A stretch of 64,000 nucleotides of DNA. Origin: Streptomyces sp. CB01373 (lineage in GTDB: Bacteria > Actinomycetota > Actinomycetes > Streptomycetales > Streptomycetaceae). The stretch is taken from assembly GCF_002803075.1 (NCBI RefSeq), contig NZ_NNBK01000007.1, forward strand, positions 1-64,000, given 5' to 3'. Positions 52,636 to 61,842 of this stretch are shown here, in pieces (the first letter of the stretch is position 1; the number at the start of each line of letters is the position of its first letter). The notes under the pieces were generated by a model. It saw nothing but the letters and a program-made list of their open reading frames with translations. It did no database searches and was not told where the DNA came from. Both the position numbers and the translations under genes were made by a program.

Positions 52636-54075
52636 ATGTCACACAACCCCGGCGCCCTTGGGGCGTTCACGCTCACCATCGGAGGCCGTTCGGCGGTCGG
52701 TGGATCGACCTTCGATGTCATCAACCCGGCGACCGGCCGGGTGGTGGCGGCCGCTCCCGACTGCACGCGTGAGCAGTTGGACGAGGCGGTCGCGGCGGCG
52801 CGGGCCGCGTTCCCGGCCTGGGCCGCCCTGGCGGTGGCGGAGCGTCGGCGGTAACTGCTGTCGATGGCGGACGCAGTGGATGCACATACGCAGGAGCTGG
52901 CGGGCCTGGTCGTGCTGGAGCAGGGCAAACCCACGCCGGTCGCCGTCGCGGAGGTCGCCGGGCTGGCGCTGTGGCTGCGGCAGACGGCTGGGCTGGAACT
53001 GTCGGAGACGGTGAATCAGGACGACGCGGAGCGGCTGTCGGTGACCCGGCGCCTGCCGCTGGGGGTGGTGGCGGCGATCACTCCGTGGAACTACCCGGTC
53101 GGGCAGGTGTCGTTCAAGCTCGGTCCGGCGCTGCTGGCGGGCAACACGGTGGTGCTCAAGCCGTCGGCGTTCACACCGCTGGCGAACCTGCGGCTGGGCG
53201 AGGTGTGGCGGGACCTGCTGCCGGCCGGCGTGGTGAACGTGGTGGCCGGCAGCGGGGGCCTGGGCTCATGGGTGACCGAGCACCCGGGCTTCGACAAGAT
53301 CAGCTTCACCGGGTCGACGCAGACGGGCCGCAAGGTGATGGCGAGCGCGGCACAGCGCCTGGCCCGGGTCACCCTCGAACTCGGTGGGAACGACGCCGCG
53401 ATCGTACTGCCGGACGTGGATGTGAAGGAGGTGGCGCCCCAGCTGTTCTGGGCGGCGTTCGCCAACAGCGGGCAGATCTGCCTGGCGGCCAAGCGGCTGT
53501 ACGTGCACGAGGACGTGTACGACGACCTGGCGCGCGAGCTGGTGCGGTTGGCCGAGCACGCGCGGGTCGGCAACCCGTCCGAGGGCGAGGTCGACCTCGG
53601 ACCGGTGTCCAACCAGCGGCAGTACGAGACGGTGGTCTCGCTGCTGCGCGACTGCCGAGACCACGGTTACCGGTTCCTGGCGGGCGGGCTGCCCGAAGAC
53701 GGGGACGGGGGCTGGTTCATGGCGCCGACGCTGGTGGACAACCCGCCCGAGTCTTCGCGGATCGTGCGCGAGGAGCAGTTCGGCCCGGTGCTGCCGCTGC
53801 TGAAGTACCGCGACGTGGACGATGCGGTGAAGCGGGCGAACGCCGGCGAGTACGCGCTGGGCGCGTCGGTGTGGGCCGGTGATCCGGAGGCCGGGCAGGA
53901 AGTGGCCGCACGGCTGGAGGCCGGCACGGTGTGGGTGAACGAGGTGATGCAGCTGGATCCGCTGGTCCCGTTCGGTGGCCGGAAGCAGTCGGGAATCGGA
54001 GTGGAGAGCGGGTTGGCCGGCCTGCTGGAGTTCACCGAGCCACAGACTCTGAGCGTGCGGCGGTCCCGGCGTTGA
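52636..54075 (+). pseudogene. Aldehyde dehydrogenase with in-frame stop
   Basis: 480 codons in one frame interrupted by a single TAA at 52852-52854 (codon 73). The N-terminus (GGRSAVGGSTFDVINPATGR) and the rest (AAITPWNYPVGQVSFKLGPA, LELGGND with the general-base Glu, NSGQICLAAKR with the catalytic Cys, EEQFGPVLPLLKY) are a normal NAD(P)-dependent ALDH. GGAG precedes ATG 52636. Translation could restart at ATG 52864, giving 403 residues without part of the cofactor-domain entry, probably inactive. A sequencing error or a real nonsense mutation are both possible; everything after the stop is pristine, which argues for recent loss. Confidence 0.85.
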
Positions 54076-54318
54076 CGACTGCGGCGCCGCGGATGTGAGC
54101 GGGTGCGGCGGGGCAGGCTCTGGTGTGCCCCGCTCAGCCGTGTGTTCCGCATCGTCGCGCCGGCGACACCCGTCAGTGCGGCCTGTCGGGTGCGGCCCCC
54201 GGCCAGGGTGAGCACCATCCGGCGCGAGCACTCCCTGCGGGCCATCACGATGCGCCGCTACCATCCGGGCCGGGCCGGTGGCGACCGACTGCAGCGACTC
54301 GCGTGGGATCATCTGTCC

Positions 54319-54606
54319 ATGAGCAGCGACCTGGAAGTGAGTGCTCTGGCGATCAATGTCACGATCCCGCAGGCACTCCGCTGGACGGACACTCGACGCG
54401 GTGAAGCGTTCACGCTGACCACACTCAACGTCCGGCTTCTCCCGGACGGTCGCCTCGCCGCAAAGGCCTATGGCCGACCAGTCGCTGGGGGGCGGGGCGC
54501 ATACGTCTCGTTTCCTGTCCCCGACAAGCCCGAACTGGCGGCCCTGATCGCTGGCGCTGCCAGCCGTGCCGGGGCATTGTGGGCCGCCCATCGCGGTCTC
54601 GACTGA
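54319..54606 (+). CDS. Small hypothetical protein, 95 aa
   Basis: MSSDLEVSALAINVTIPQAL begins a compact beta/alpha protein (ALRWTDTRRGEAFTLTTLNV, LLPDGRLAAKAYGRPVAGGR, VPDKPELAALIAGAASRAGA). No family recognised. GGAT lies eight bases before the ATG. The coding character is better than in neighbouring frames, and a longer start at 54103 adds only Arg-rich text. Confidence 0.45.
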   Translation: MSSDLEVSALAINVTIPQALRWTDTRRGEAFTLTTLNVRLLPDGRLAAKAYGRPVAGGRGAYVSFPVPDKPELAALIAGAASRAGALWAAHRGLD

Positions 54607-54687
54607 GCTTGGTTCGGCTCGAAGACGGACGGCGGGAGTCCCGGACTTCGCCCTCGGGACGTGGCCTGGGAGCGTAGTCCTTCTTGC

Positions 54688-54783
54688 GTGACGCGCGGGC
54701 AACTGACGGCTGCGGAGTGGGAGTTCACCGGGCCGTATCTGCCGATCGGTGAGTACGGTCCGCATCCCGAGTGGCGCCGGTGA
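54688..54783 (+). mobile_element. IS5-type transposase N-terminal scrap
   Basis: A GTG opens RGQLTAAEWEFTGPYLPIGE YGPHPEWRR and a stop. This is the first 30 residues of the DUF4096-type IS5-family transposase (RGQLTDxEWExIxPYLPxGxYGP), cut off at the end. Confidence 0.65.
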
Positions 54784-54886
54784 GTCGATCGCGCGGACAT
54801 GCTCCCAGCGGCCGACCCACACCGCGTCGGAGCGCGTACAGAAAACTCCTGTGCGTCGGTTCGCCCACTTCTGCGATTATCCCCGA

Positions 54887-57055
54887 ATGGCGCACCGTCT
54901 CGAATCGCTGGTCATCCGGCACACCCACCGCCTTTCCCCTCAGGGCTCCGCCGGGGAAGGAGCCGCCGTCGCACGGCAGTTCGACGCGGCGTTGACATCG
55001 GTGGGCTTCAAGCTCTCGGCGGAGCTGCTGGAGCGGCTGTCGGGGCTTTCCGAGGCTGCCGTCGTGCACACCGCCAAGCGGACGCTGAGCACCGTGAGCG
55101 AGATGGTGGGCGACCACGTGCGGCACAACTCGTACTTCATCGACTTTCCGGCGAACGTGCCGGACACCGAAGAGTTCTGGATGCGGTGTGTGACGAAGGT
55201 GCTCGGCGACGACAAGTCGCGTGAGAACGTGCTGACGCAGCTGGCACACGGGGTGTTGGACCTGCTCAGCCTCCCCACGTACGGCCGCTACCAGCACACT
55301 TACGAGGAGATGCTCGCGGCGCAGGACGAGCTGATCGCCTCGGCGGGCGACCGGGTGACCGTCCTGCATCTCGGGCGGGACCTGGACGACGAACTCACGG
55401 ACCTGTACCTGTCCTTGGCGGGCAGCACGACGCCGCTGGGGGAGGACCACCTGCGCGACCTCAAGATGCTCGCCGAGCGGTGTGCGCTCGGCCCCCAGCC
55501 GGAGTCGATCCCGGTCCGGGAGAACCGGGCGGTCGTCAACGAGGCCCGTCTCGCTGTCGGCGCGGATCTCCTGCTGGACACCGTCATTGATGTGCTGCGG
55601 CTGGCCTGCGCACTGTCGGGCGGCGACGTGACGCTGCAGGAGCCGACCCGGTTCCGGGGTTTCTCGCGGCCGGTCCGCCGTGCGCTGCTCGCGGGCCTCG
55701 ATGCCGTGGTCGCGGCGAACCCCGCGAAGCTGGCCGATGCGCACGCGCACCGCGAGCCTTTCAAGCGGCTCGGTGAGCGTCTCCACCCGCACGAGTACCC
55801 GCGCTGGCCGCACGCCGCCGATGTGTTCGCCGTGGCGCGGGGCGAGAAGGAGGCGCGGTCCTTCGACAGCCGTGTCGGTAAACTGCTCGACGAGTCCGAC
55901 GTGCTCGGTGCGGTGCAGCTGCTGAAGTCCGCGCCCGGCAAGCTGTTCCGTGCCCTGGACCTCCTGCTGCGTATCGCCGCCGACCAGGAGGAGCGGGACG
56001 CGGTGGTGGCCGCCGCGGTGCGAGTCGCTCCCGAGGTCTCCGGCCGGGTCGTGCTTTCGGTCCGCGAGCACTTCCAGAACCGGGAGCAGGAGACCGACAA
56101 ATCGCGGGTCTTCGTCAACCGCCGGGGCCGCGGCTGGGTCATCCCCGACGTCCGGCCGCCGGTCACCGCCGCCGACCGCGATCGTCTGATCGCCGCCCTC
56201 GACGCCGAGATGCGCCGCAGGCTCCCGGCACCGGGCCGGCTGCTGCTCGACCCCGACGTCCTCGACGTGGCGCTCCCGCTCAGCGGCAGGGCGACCGCGG
56301 CAGGGCTCGGCGTACTGCCGCGAGGCTCGGTGTCGGCGGTCGACGGCGAACAACTGCGCTTCTTCGTGTACTGGAAGGAGACCGAGAAAAGGACCGACTA
56401 CGACCTCTCAGCGTTGCTTCTCCACGCCGACTACAGCGCCGACTACTGGCTCTCCTACACATCCCTGACAGGTGTCGGGGGCGAGCACTCGGGCGATGTC
56501 ACCGAGGCGCCCGACGGTGCCTCGGAATTCATCAACCTGTCCCTGGACCGGGTACGCAGCGCGTACATCGTTCCGCAGGTCAACATCTACGCCGGCGAAG
56601 GCTTCGAGGAGGTCGAGGAGTCGTTCTTCGGTTTCATGCTGCGCGATGGTGAGCAGAAGGGCCGTCCGTTCGAGCCGCGCACGGTGCGTATGAAGTCGGA
56701 GCTTCGCGGGGCGGGTCGAGTGGCGCTGCCGCTGGTGTTCCGACGCGAGGACGACGGCCGGTGGAGCGCGAAGTGGCTGCATCTGTATCTGAAGGGCATC
56801 TCGTCGGCCAACCGGGTCGAGGAGAATCAGTTGTCGGTGTCCAAGGTGGTGCGCGCCGTCGTGGAGCGCGAGCATCTGACAGTGCGCTACCTGATCGACC
56901 TGATGGCCGGCGACACCACGGCCGTCGACGTGTGGGACGGCGAGCCGGTCCCGGACGAGCCCGTGATGTACATCGGTCTCGAACGACCCGAGGGGCTGCA
57001 CCCGGACTCTCAAATCATCACCCTCGAAAATCTGCGCGACTTGATCCCGGGCTGA
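54887..57055 (+). CDS. MXAN_6230/SCO0854-like protein without RING cysteines
   Basis: 722 residues. The central and C-terminal parts match the MXAN_6230/SCO0854 family as I remember it: EPTRFRGFSRPVRRALLAGL, ERLHPHEYPRWPHAADVFAV, then a TerD-like beta-sandwich (LSALLLHADYSADYWLSYTS, HSGDVTEAPDGASEFINLSL, VPQVNIYAGEGFEEVEESFF). The family is named for a RING domain after the N-terminal helices, but here the sequence has only three scattered cysteines and no CxxC pair, so the RING is absent. TerD domains bind calcium and are tied to stress and tellurite resistance. Start ATG 54887 is chosen where family similarity begins; no strong ribosome site. Confidence 0.7.
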   Translation: MAHRLESLVIRHTHRLSPQGSAGEGAAVARQFDAALTSVGFKLSAELLERLSGLSEAAVVHTAKRTLSTVSEMVGDHVRHNSYFIDFPANVPDTEEFWMRCVTKVLGDDKSRENVLTQLAHGVLDLLSLPTYGRYQHTYEEMLAAQDELIASAGDRVTVLHLGRDLDDELTDLYLSLAGSTTPLGEDHLRDLKMLAERCALGPQPESIPVRENRAVVNEARLAVGADLLLDTVIDVLRLACALSGGDVTLQEPTRFRGFSRPVRRALLAGLDAVVAANPAKLADAHAHREPFKRLGERLHPHEYPRWPHAADVFAVARGEKEARSFDSRVGKLLDESDVLGAVQLLKSAPGKLFRALDLLLRIAADQEERDAVVAAAVRVAPEVSGRVVLSVREHFQNREQETDKSRVFVNRRGRGWVIPDVRPPVTAADRDRLIAALDAEMRRRLPAPGRLLLDPDVLDVALPLSGRATAAGLGVLPRGSVSAVDGEQLRFFVYWKETEKRTDYDLSALLLHADYSADYWLSYTSLTGVGGEHSGDVTEAPDGASEFINLSLDRVRSAYIVPQVNIYAGEGFEEVEESFFGFMLRDGEQKGRPFEPRTVRMKSELRGAGRVALPLVFRREDDGRWSAKWLHLYLKGISSANRVEENQLSVSKVVRAVVEREHLTVRYLIDLMAGDTTAVDVWDGEPVPDEPVMYIGLERPEGLHPDSQIITLENLRDLIPG

Positions 57056-57155
57056 GTGCTAGCGTTGCCCGTGGCGAGGCCATGAAGGGGCTTCCTTCTC
57101 CATTCACTTTCCCTGAAAACAAGTTCTTTCGCTTTCCTCGCCCTCGACGTCGCTC

Positions 57156-57192
57156 CGGGCGGCACCCGCGCTCACCGCGCGAGTGCCGCCCG
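57156..57192. terminator. Hairpin after SCO0854-like gene
   Basis: A 16-bp stem with one mismatch (CGGGCGGCAC...GTGCCGCCCG) and a five-base loop, 100 bases past the stop. The rest of 57056-57328 has no gene. Confidence 0.6.
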
Positions 57193-57328
57193 AGCCGTTT
57201 GCAGGGCCGGTATCGCTGTTCAACGAAACGGCCAGAGGCGTTCCGCGCCGGTCGCTCGCACACCCGAGCCGACGACGCCATCGACGGCGGAAGCGGGCAC
57301 CGGCAGCCTGTTCCGTACCCTGGCGGGT

Positions 57329-58219
57329 ATGCGCATGCGCCCCACGATGACTTGGACCCCTGCCGAGGACCTACCGCCCGGCACCACGGATCCGGAGCCG
57401 GTCGTCGATGCCCTGGGCACCGGCGGGGTGCTGATACTCAGCGGGGCGGGCCTCTCCACGGAGTCGGGCATCCCCGACTACCGGGGCGAGGGCGGCAGCC
57501 TGAGCCGGCACACCCCGATGACCTACCAGGACTTCACCGCCGGCGCCCAGGCCCGGCGCCGTTACTGGGCGCGCAGCCACCTTGGATGGCGCACCTTCGG
57601 CCGCGCCCGCCCCAATGCCGGGCACCGGGCCGTGGCCGCGTTCGGGCGGCATGGCCTGCTCTCGGGCGTGATCACCCAGAACGTCGACGGCCTGCACCAG
57701 GCCGCCGGCAGCGGGGACGTCGTGGAACTCCACGGAAGCCTGGACCGGGTTGTCTGCCTTTCCTGCGGCGCCTTCAGCCCGCGCCGCGAACTCGCCCGGC
57801 GGCTGGAGGAGGCCAACCTGGGCTTCGAGCCGGTGGCCGCCGGCATCAACCCGGACGGTGACGCCGACCTCACCGACGAACAGGTCGGGGATTTCCGCGT
57901 GGTGCCCTGCACGATCTGCGGCGGCATCCTCAAACCGGACGTGGTGTTCTTCGGCGAAGCGGTTCCGCCGCGGCGGGTCGAGCACTGCCGCGAGCTGGTC
58001 CGTGAGGCGGCTTCGCTGCTGGTCCTGGGCTCCTCACTGACGGTGATGTCCGGGCTCAGGTTCGTCCGCCAGGCGGCCCAGGCCGGGAAGCCGGTACTGA
58101 TCGTCAACCGGGACCCGACCCGGGGCGACCGGCACGCCCTCACCCGCATCGCGCTCCCCCTGGGAGCGGCCCTCACCACGGTCGCCGATCGACTGGACAT
58201 TCCCGTCGACGACCTGTGA
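57329..58219 (+). CDS. NAD-dependent protein deacylase, Sir2 family
   Basis: 296 residues. All sirtuin motifs are present: the NAD-binding GAGLSTESGIPDYRG, the catalytic TQNVDGLHQAAG and ELHGSLDRVVCL (His), the structural zinc site CLSC ... CTIC (residues about 143-146 and 191-194), PDVVFFGEAVP, LGSSLTVMSGL and LIVNRDPT. It removes acyl groups from protein lysines using NAD+, in the cytoplasm. An insertion of about 20 residues between the zinc pairs (FEPVAAGINPDGDADLTDEQ) is longer than in CobB, as in class II sirtuins. ATG 57329 has GGCGGG upstream. No operon partner. Confidence 0.93.
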   Translation: MRMRPTMTWTPAEDLPPGTTDPEPVVDALGTGGVLILSGAGLSTESGIPDYRGEGGSLSRHTPMTYQDFTAGAQARRRYWARSHLGWRTFGRARPNAGHRAVAAFGRHGLLSGVITQNVDGLHQAAGSGDVVELHGSLDRVVCLSCGAFSPRRELARRLEEANLGFEPVAAGINPDGDADLTDEQVGDFRVVPCTICGGILKPDVVFFGEAVPPRRVEHCRELVREAASLLVLGSSLTVMSGLRFVRQAAQAGKPVLIVNRDPTRGDRHALTRIALPLGAALTTVADRLDIPVDDL

Positions 58220-58328
58220 TCCACGCCGTGGCCGCCTTGACCGAATTCCTGCGTCCGCCATTTCGCATGCGTCAGGACCGGGCATTCGTCCGCATGCGGG
58301 AAGCCCCGCCTTTGCCTCGTGCCGGTGG

Positions 58329-58970
58329 TCAGACGTACATCGGCCCCTTGTCGATGAGCTCGGCCAGCCGGCAGGTGAGTTCCTGGATGAGCACGGACGG
58401 GCCGGATTCCGTCCGCCATACGAGCCCGAGTTCGACGCCTGGCCCGGTGTCACGCATGGGCACCACGGTCAGGCCGGGCTGGGCGAAGATCTGGGCGGCC
58501 ACGCCGGTCGTCCCGATCAGTGTCACGCCGTGACCGTGGTGAACCAGTTGAGCGAGGCGTACGAGGTCAGGGTCGGGCAGCTGCTCGACCACGGCCCCGG
58601 CTCCGGCTCCGGTCAGCCATCGGGTCATCCGCTCCAGCGTCGCCGGCTGGACGGCGGAGGTGACCATGAGTACCCGCCGGGCCGCCAAGTCGTCCACGGT
58701 GATGTCGGTGCGCTGTGCGAGTTCGTCGTCGGCAGGGACCACGGTGCCGAACTCGTAGCGCGCCAGTGGCATCACCCGCAGGCCCGGTTCCTCCACGGGC
58801 AGGTGCGCCACGGTCAGGTCGAGCTCTCGGGCACGCAGTGCTGCGAGGAGATCCACCGATGCCGCGAACTCGATGGCCACGGGGATGTCCGGCTGGAGCT
58901 CGGCAAGCAGGGCGGCGACCTGGTCGGCGACGGTCGAGGGGGCCATGCGGCTGGGGTTTCTGTCCGACAT
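58329..58970 (-). pseudogene. LysR effector domain without DNA-binding part
   Basis: 213 residues covering only the periplasmic-binding-like half of a LysR regulator (LLAELQPDIPVAIEFAASVD, DLTVAHLPVEEPGLRV, LIGTTGVAAQIFAQPGLTVV). The winged helix-turn-helix that must precede it is missing; upstream the sequence switches directly to a HIT-protein fragment on the other strand. Without DNA-binding ability it cannot regulate. A deletion junction near 58975 is inferred. Confidence 0.65.
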
Positions 58971-58982
58971 GGACCGACTCGG

Positions 58983-59256
58983 GTGAGCGGGCCTGCCGGC
59001 GGCTGGACCCCGATTTCCGCCGGGTCAACCTGGAGATCCTTGGCAACACGGACCGTTCTTGCACGTCCATGTCTGGCCGCGGTTCGACTGGGAGTCGGCC
59101 GAGCTGGTGAGCAAGCCGGTGTGGCTGTATCCGCGTGAGGGGTGGAGTGACGAGCAGTTCAGGCTGGGCCCACGGCACGATGTGCTGCGGGAAGCGATCG
59201 GCCGCGAGCTGGACCAATTGTGCTCGATGCCTGAGGGTGTGGGCCCGCCGACCTGA
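58983..59256 (+). pseudogene. HIT-family protein, 3' fragment with frameshift
   Basis: RLDPDFRRVNLEILGNTDR in one frame continues in the next as FLHVHVWPRFDWESAELVSK PVWLYP and LGPRHDVLREAIGRELDQL. The HVHV segment is the histidine triad region of HIT nucleotide hydrolases, followed by a conserved tail of the actinobacterial subgroup. The N-terminal half is missing and one base is lost near 59058. Confidence 0.55.
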
Positions 59257-59363
59257 CGGTCGGCCGTTTCTCCCCCGCATCGTCGCTGGTGCGGGAGGTT
59301 CCTGCACTGTGTCATGCTGCCGCGCGGCCGCATGATCGTCGAACGGAACGGGGAGGACGTGAA

Positions 59364-59375
59364 CCAGACGTCTGG
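59364..59375. promoter_or_regulatory. Palindrome CCAGACGTCTGG upstream of tetR
   Basis: A perfect 12-base palindrome 15 bases before the TetR-family start codon. TetR proteins commonly bind such dyads to repress themselves. It lies where a 5' leader or -10 region would be. Confidence 0.4.
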
Positions 59376-59390
59376 ATTTATCCTCTCACC

Positions 59391-59963
59391 ATGGCTTACG
59401 ACTCCTCCGCAACGCGTGCGCGCCTACTCGAAGCCGCTCACGGCGAGTTCGTCACTCATGGGCTCGCCGGTGCCCGTGTCGAACGGATCGCCAAGGCAGC
59501 TCCGGCCAACAAGCAGGCAATCTACGCCTACTTCGGCTCCAAGGACGACCTCTTCGATGCCGTGCTCGATGCACGCCTGAAGATCCTGGCCGATGTGGCG
59601 CCATTCACCCCGGGCGACCTGCCGGCGTATGCGGGCGCGCTCTTCGACGCCTTCATCGCGGACCCCGACCTGATCCGGCTCACACAGTGGAAGACGCTTG
59701 AACGTCCCGAAGCCTCCCCCGGGGAACTGGAGGCCCACCTTTCCAAGGCCCAGGCCATCGCCGACGCCTACGGCGCGGACCTCGAAGCCGCGATGGACGC
59801 TTTGATGATCGCACTGTCCGCAGCACAGGCATGGCTGGCAACGCCTCCCGCCATTCGCAATCCGCGGCAGGCAGACGAGACCACCAGACGGCGGCGGCAC
59901 CGTGCTGCCGTCGTCGCCGCGACCGCCGCCATGGCCGAGCAACTTCCGGCCGCCACAGACTGA
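59391..59963 (+). CDS. TetR-family transcriptional regulator
   Basis: 190 residues. The N-terminal helix-turn-helix is MAYDSSATRARLLEAAHGEF, VTHGLAGARVERIAKAAPAN and KQAIYAYFGSKDDLFDAVLD, typical TetR. The C-terminal ligand domain is helical (YAGALFDAFIADPDLIRLTQ). ATG 59391 matches the family start; no strong ribosome site is visible. Downstream on the same strand lie a SnoaL-like protein and an SDR behind a promoter framed by inverted repeats, the likely targets. Confidence 0.9.
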   Translation: MAYDSSATRARLLEAAHGEFVTHGLAGARVERIAKAAPANKQAIYAYFGSKDDLFDAVLDARLKILADVAPFTPGDLPAYAGALFDAFIADPDLIRLTQWKTLERPEASPGELEAHLSKAQAIADAYGADLEAAMDALMIALSAAQAWLATPPAIRNPRQADETTRRRRHRAAVVAATAAMAEQLPAATD

Positions 59964-60065
59964 GACACCTGTCCAGGAACCACTGCCGCAAGAGCCGCGC
60001 ACCGCCTCGTACGGCCACGGACGTGGCACCTCCGGCCTGATAGGCAGCACACGACCACCCCAAAG

Positions 60066-60120
60066 CAACCATCCGGTTGTTTTAATGAGAGAGGCGCGCT
60101 ACATTGCAAACAACTGGTTG
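60066..60120 (+). promoter_or_regulatory. Promoter framed by two CAAC/GTTG inverted repeats
   Basis: TTGTTT (60077-60082) and TACATT (60100-60105) are 17 bases apart, a good vegetative-type promoter. Inverted repeat CAACC-ATCC-GGTTG (60066-60079) covers the -35, and CAAC-TG-GTTG (60111-60120) lies just after the -10. AAGGAGAT and the GTG at 60150 follow. This is the layout of a TetR-repressed promoter. Confidence 0.6.
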
Positions 60121-60149
60121 GATTCAAATCGGAGCCAAGGAGATACGCC

Positions 60150-60551
60150 GTGGACCCCAAGACCGTCGTCAGGAACTTCTGGACGGACTACGAGAAGGGC
60201 GACCTGGAGAGCACCTGGGACCAGTACATCGCCGCAGACCTGACCATCCACCCCTCGTCCGGGTTCGAGTTCACCCGCCAGAGCTGGCTCGAGGCGGAAC
60301 AGGCCCTTTTCGCGGCCTTCACCGACGTCCACGTCGAGGTCCTCGATCAGGTCGCCGAAGGCGACAAGGTCGCCACTCGGTGGGCGCTCACCGCCCGCCA
60401 GACCGGCGAGTTCTTCGGGGTGCCGTCCGCAGGACGCAGCGGCAGGCTCACTGGCACCACCGTCGACGTCGTCCGGGACGGCAAGATCGCCGAGCACTGG
60501 GGCGAGGTCGGCGTCCCGCACTTCCTGCATCAGCTCGGCGGTGCGGCATGA
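60150..60551 (+). CDS. SnoaL-like / NTF2-fold protein
   Basis: 133 residues with the cone-shaped NTF2 fold: an opening helix KTVVRNFWTDYEKGDLESTW, then HPSSGFEFTRQSWLEAEQAL, FTDVHVEVLDQVAEGDKVAT, and a closing GTTVDVVRDGKIAEHWGEV typical of SnoaL-like ester cyclases and steroid-isomerase-like proteins. Function in the group varies and cannot be fixed here. The GTG start has an excellent AAGGAGAT. It is the first gene behind the putative TetR-controlled promoter. Confidence 0.85.
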   Translation: MDPKTVVRNFWTDYEKGDLESTWDQYIAADLTIHPSSGFEFTRQSWLEAEQALFAAFTDVHVEVLDQVAEGDKVATRWALTARQTGEFFGVPSAGRSGRLTGTTVDVVRDGKIAEHWGEVGVPHFLHQLGGAA

Positions 60552-60879
60552 CGGCCAGGCGATTCCAGGGAGCCCTCGGCACCCTGGTTGACGATGCCGA
60601 TCACAGCCGACTCCAACGGCCGACCACCGAGGTCACCTGACCCATCGGCAACAGCTTCGCCGAGACCGCCGCGGAGCTTTCGGCCCCCGGCACAACCCCG
60701 CACACCTTCGCAGAACCCGCCCCCCTGGCGCACCCCAGGGCAACGACACCTTGCCCCAGACCATGGGCGTCCGCACCGGCCACCACCGTTGCACCCCGCC
60801 GGCTGGAAGGCCGCCTTCCGCGCATTCACCCCGCACGTCCTGCGGGACTCTCAACGGACCAGCATCAGGAGCCCTTCTC
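60552..60879. other. Gap, 330 bases
   Basis: Stretch between the SnoaL-like gene and the SDR. It is Pro/His-rich in translation with no gene; no terminator hairpin or second promoter is evident, so the two genes could be cotranscribed. Confidence 0.35.
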
Positions 60880-61842
60880 GTGTCTGAAACCACCCTCATC
60901 CCCTACGGAGCCACGTCCACAGCCCTGGAGGTCCTCGCGGGCGTCGACCTGAGCGGCCGGCGCGCGGTCGTCACTGGCGGTTCGTCGGGCATCGGCCTGG
61001 AAACCGCCCTGGCGCTCGCCGGTACGGGCGCCGAGGTCACCCTGGCCGTGCGGGACACCAAAGCCGGCGCGCACGCCGCCGAACGCATTCGCCAGGACGC
61101 CGGCAGCGGCAACGTATACGTCGCCCACCTCGACCTCGACGACTTGAACAGTGTCCGCGCGTTCGCCGGCGACTGGAACGGCCCGCTGCACATCCTGGTC
61201 AACAACGCCGGCATCATGGCCCTGCCCGAACTGACGCGCACCACACAGGGATGGGAGAAGCAGTACGCGGTCAACGTACTGGGCCACGCCCTGCTCACGC
61301 TCAGACTCCACGGCGCGCTGCGCGCGGCCGGTGGTGCCCGCGTCGTCACCGTCGCCTCCTCCGCGCACCTGATGGCACCGGTCGACTTCGCCGACATCCA
61401 CTTCACCCGTCGTCCCTACGAGCCGTGGACGGCTTACGGCCAGTCGAAGTCGGCAGCGATCCTGTTCACCGTAGCCCTGGCCGGCAAGTGGGCGGCCGAC
61501 GGCATCAACGCCAACGCCCTGCACCCCGGCGGCATCATGACCAACCCCCAGCGCCATCTCAGCGCCGACCAGTTGCGCTTCGTCGGCGCCACCGACGAGC
61601 AGGGCAACAAGCTGCAGGTACCCCCGGGCTGGAAAACTCCCCAGCAGGGGGCCGCCACCTCAGCACTCCTGGCGGCCTCCCCGCTCACCGAGGGCCTCAC
61701 AGGCCGCTACTTCGAGGACTGCCAGGAAGCCGAACTGCAGCCCGCCCCGGCCCCCGGCAAGACCGGAGTGGCCGCCTGGGCCATCGACCAGAACGCCGCC
61801 GAACACCTGTGGAAGAACATCACCTCCGAACTCGGCCTCTGA
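60880..61842 (+). CDS. Short-chain dehydrogenase/reductase
   Basis: 320 residues. The cofactor motif TGGSSGIGLETALALAGTGA, NNAGIM, catalytic Ser region VTVASSAHLMAP, and YGQSKSA (Tyr and Lys) are intact. The length and the GGIMTNPQRH region fit the atypical, retinol-dehydrogenase/WW-oxidoreductase-like SDRs. GTG 60880 has CAGGAG upstream. Substrate unknown; the SnoaL-like gene and the TetR regulator upstream suggest a small inducible pathway for a xenobiotic or secondary metabolite. Confidence 0.9.
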   Translation: MSETTLIPYGATSTALEVLAGVDLSGRRAVVTGGSSGIGLETALALAGTGAEVTLAVRDTKAGAHAAERIRQDAGSGNVYVAHLDLDDLNSVRAFAGDWNGPLHILVNNAGIMALPELTRTTQGWEKQYAVNVLGHALLTLRLHGALRAAGGARVVTVASSAHLMAPVDFADIHFTRRPYEPWTAYGQSKSAAILFTVALAGKWAADGINANALHPGGIMTNPQRHLSADQLRFVGATDEQGNKLQVPPGWKTPQQGAATSALLAASPLTEGLTGRYFEDCQEAELQPAPAPGKTGVAAWAIDQNAAEHLWKNITSELGL

